Positions 5,448-6,035 of a stretch of 6,035 bases of DNA are shown piece after piece (position 1 is the stretch's first letter; every line of letters begins with the position of its first letter). Below the pieces are notes generated by a model, which was given only the letters and a program-made list of their open reading frames with translations, searched no databases and was not told where the DNA came from. The stretch is from Hyphomicrobiales bacterium (GTDB lineage Bacteria; Pseudomonadota; Alphaproteobacteria; Rhizobiales; Aestuariivirgaceae): contig JALWJW010000098.1 in the NCBI GenBank assembly GCA_026996935.1, forward strand, positions 1 to 6,035, in the 5' to 3' direction. The translations under genes and the position numbers were made by a program.

Positions 5448-5939
5448 ATGCGGAAAATTCTATTGAAGTCAGTTTTAATGGCCAGTGTTTTATTTGGTGC
5501 AAGCATGTCAGCAAATGTTGCCCAAGCAGGTGAAATTAAAGATGTCTTTTCTGGTGACACAGTGGTTTTTCAAAAAACTTTTTCCGATCGGGGAAAACTG
5601 CAAGCGATGCGGTTTGAAAAATTACCAGATGATGATGATGCTTCATCAAGTGCCGATGGGCCACAAGGTATGCCGTTTTTGTTGAAAATGAAATTCTCAG
5701 ATAGCAAACAAAGCTTTGAGGCTTCTGGCTCATGCTTTGCTGAAGCTGAAGTCATGAGTTGCCGGATTGGTTGTGATGACAGTGGTTTCACTTTGAAACT
5801 GGATGATGACAAGACTGTTTCTTTGGTCAATACAGATGGGTTTCAGTTGAACGGTTGTTTAGAAAACAAAAATGCTGAGGTGCGTAAATTTGAGGTTGAT
5901 AAAGAAAACCCGATTTATACTCTTGGCAAAGCCCAATAA
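5448..5939 (+). CDS. Small secreted protein of unknown function with four cysteines
   Basis: This 163-residue protein has a classic Sec signal peptide (MRKILLK, hydrophobic VLMASVLFGASM, cleavage after AQA at residue 27), giving a mature periplasmic or secreted domain of about 136 residues. It is acidic, with DDDD at 61-64 in a PDDDDASSSADG linker-like segment. It has four cysteines, C96, C105, C109 and C137, in SGSCFAEAEVMSCRIGCDDSGF and GFQLNGCLENK, an even number compatible with two disulfides in the oxidising periplasm. The pattern Cys-x3-Cys-Asp-x-x-Gly-Phe followed by a second GF-x3-GC reminds me of uncharacterised small alphaproteobacterial secreted proteins, but I cannot name a family. 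No catalytic motif is evident. It stands alone: a terminator lies 84 bp before its start and another 62 bp after its stop, and it has a strong AGGAG ribosome binding site. Confidence 0.85.
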   Translation: MRKILLKSVLMASVLFGASMSANVAQAGEIKDVFSGDTVVFQKTFSDRGKLQAMRFEKLPDDDDASSSADGPQGMPFLLKMKFSDSKQSFEASGSCFAEAEVMSCRIGCDDSGFTLKLDDDKTVSLVNTDGFQLNGCLENKNAEVRKFEVDKENPIYTLGKAQ

Positions 5940-6000
5940 GCACCAAGTAGGGAAAAGCCTAATACGGCTGAACCTGTCTAAAAGTTAGCAGATTTAAAAA

Positions 6001-6034
6001 CCACCAATTTATATAATGAATTGGTGGCTTTTTT
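6001..6034 (+). terminator. Intrinsic terminator of the secreted-protein gene
   Basis: A 9-bp stem, CCACCAATT (6001-6009) with AATTGGTGG (6019-6027), encloses an AT-rich 9-base loop and is followed after one C by six T (6029-6034). It lies 62 bp past the TAA at 5937-5939 and closes a single-gene transcript. A-rich sequence just before the stem can pair with the T-run, so it may also work weakly in reverse. Confidence 0.85.
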
Positions 6035-6035
6035 G

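Noticed and set aside
5536..5830. Minus-strand frames with a His-rich stretch
   Set aside because: The histidines are the antisense reading of the GAT repeats that encode the DDDD run in the secreted protein.

Overview
The window looks like a moderate-GC chromosome segment from an alphaproteobacterium, possibly marine. This is an inference from three things: a membrane H+-pyrophosphatase gene, a palindromic intergenic repeat built on GGACTTGATCC / GGATCAAGTCC that I associate with alphaproteobacterial genomes, and Rieske / glutamine-synthetase-like / BKACE catabolic genes. No 16S rRNA, tRNA or other taxonomic marker is present, so the assignment is soft.

Layout. (1) Bases 2-427 are the 3' end of hppA on the + strand, closed by a clear intrinsic terminator (453-483). 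(2) The convergent gap to the next gene (428-755) holds no gene. It carries a long inverted repeat (501-606) made of two self-complementary arms, followed by a G-rich degenerate ~14-bp tandem repeat (601-697). (3) Three genes read leftward on the - strand: a secreted DUF1287 protein (4239-3625), a phthalate-dioxygenase-type Rieske oxygenase alpha subunit (3544-2219) and a glutamine-synthetase-like ligase (2213-756). The last two are about 5 bp apart and almost certainly co-transcribed. (4) Divergent from these, on the + strand, is a DUF849/BKACE beta-keto acid cleavage enzyme (4312-5151). (5) A ~300-bp gene-free stretch follows, containing an AT-rich palindrome at the BKACE stop codon and a strong hairpin terminator at 5329-5363. 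(6) The last gene (5448-5939, +) encodes a small secreted four-cysteine protein of unknown function with a good Shine-Dalgarno site and its own terminator at the right edge.

How the genes may work together. The most interesting unit is the Rieske oxygenase plus GS-like ligase pair. The ligase keeps the metal and ATP/glutamate residues of the GS fold, but the position aligning with the ammonia-handling glutamate of true glutamine synthetase (E. coli Glu327) is leucine, which suggests an amine other than ammonia. By analogy with aniline oxidation, where a GS-like protein works with a Rieske dioxygenase, the pair may gamma-glutamylate an amine and then oxidise it. The divergent BKACE could cleave a beta-keto acid produced downstream. 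The substrate is unknown, no ferredoxin/reductase partner or transporter lies in the window, and the link to BKACE rests only on proximity.
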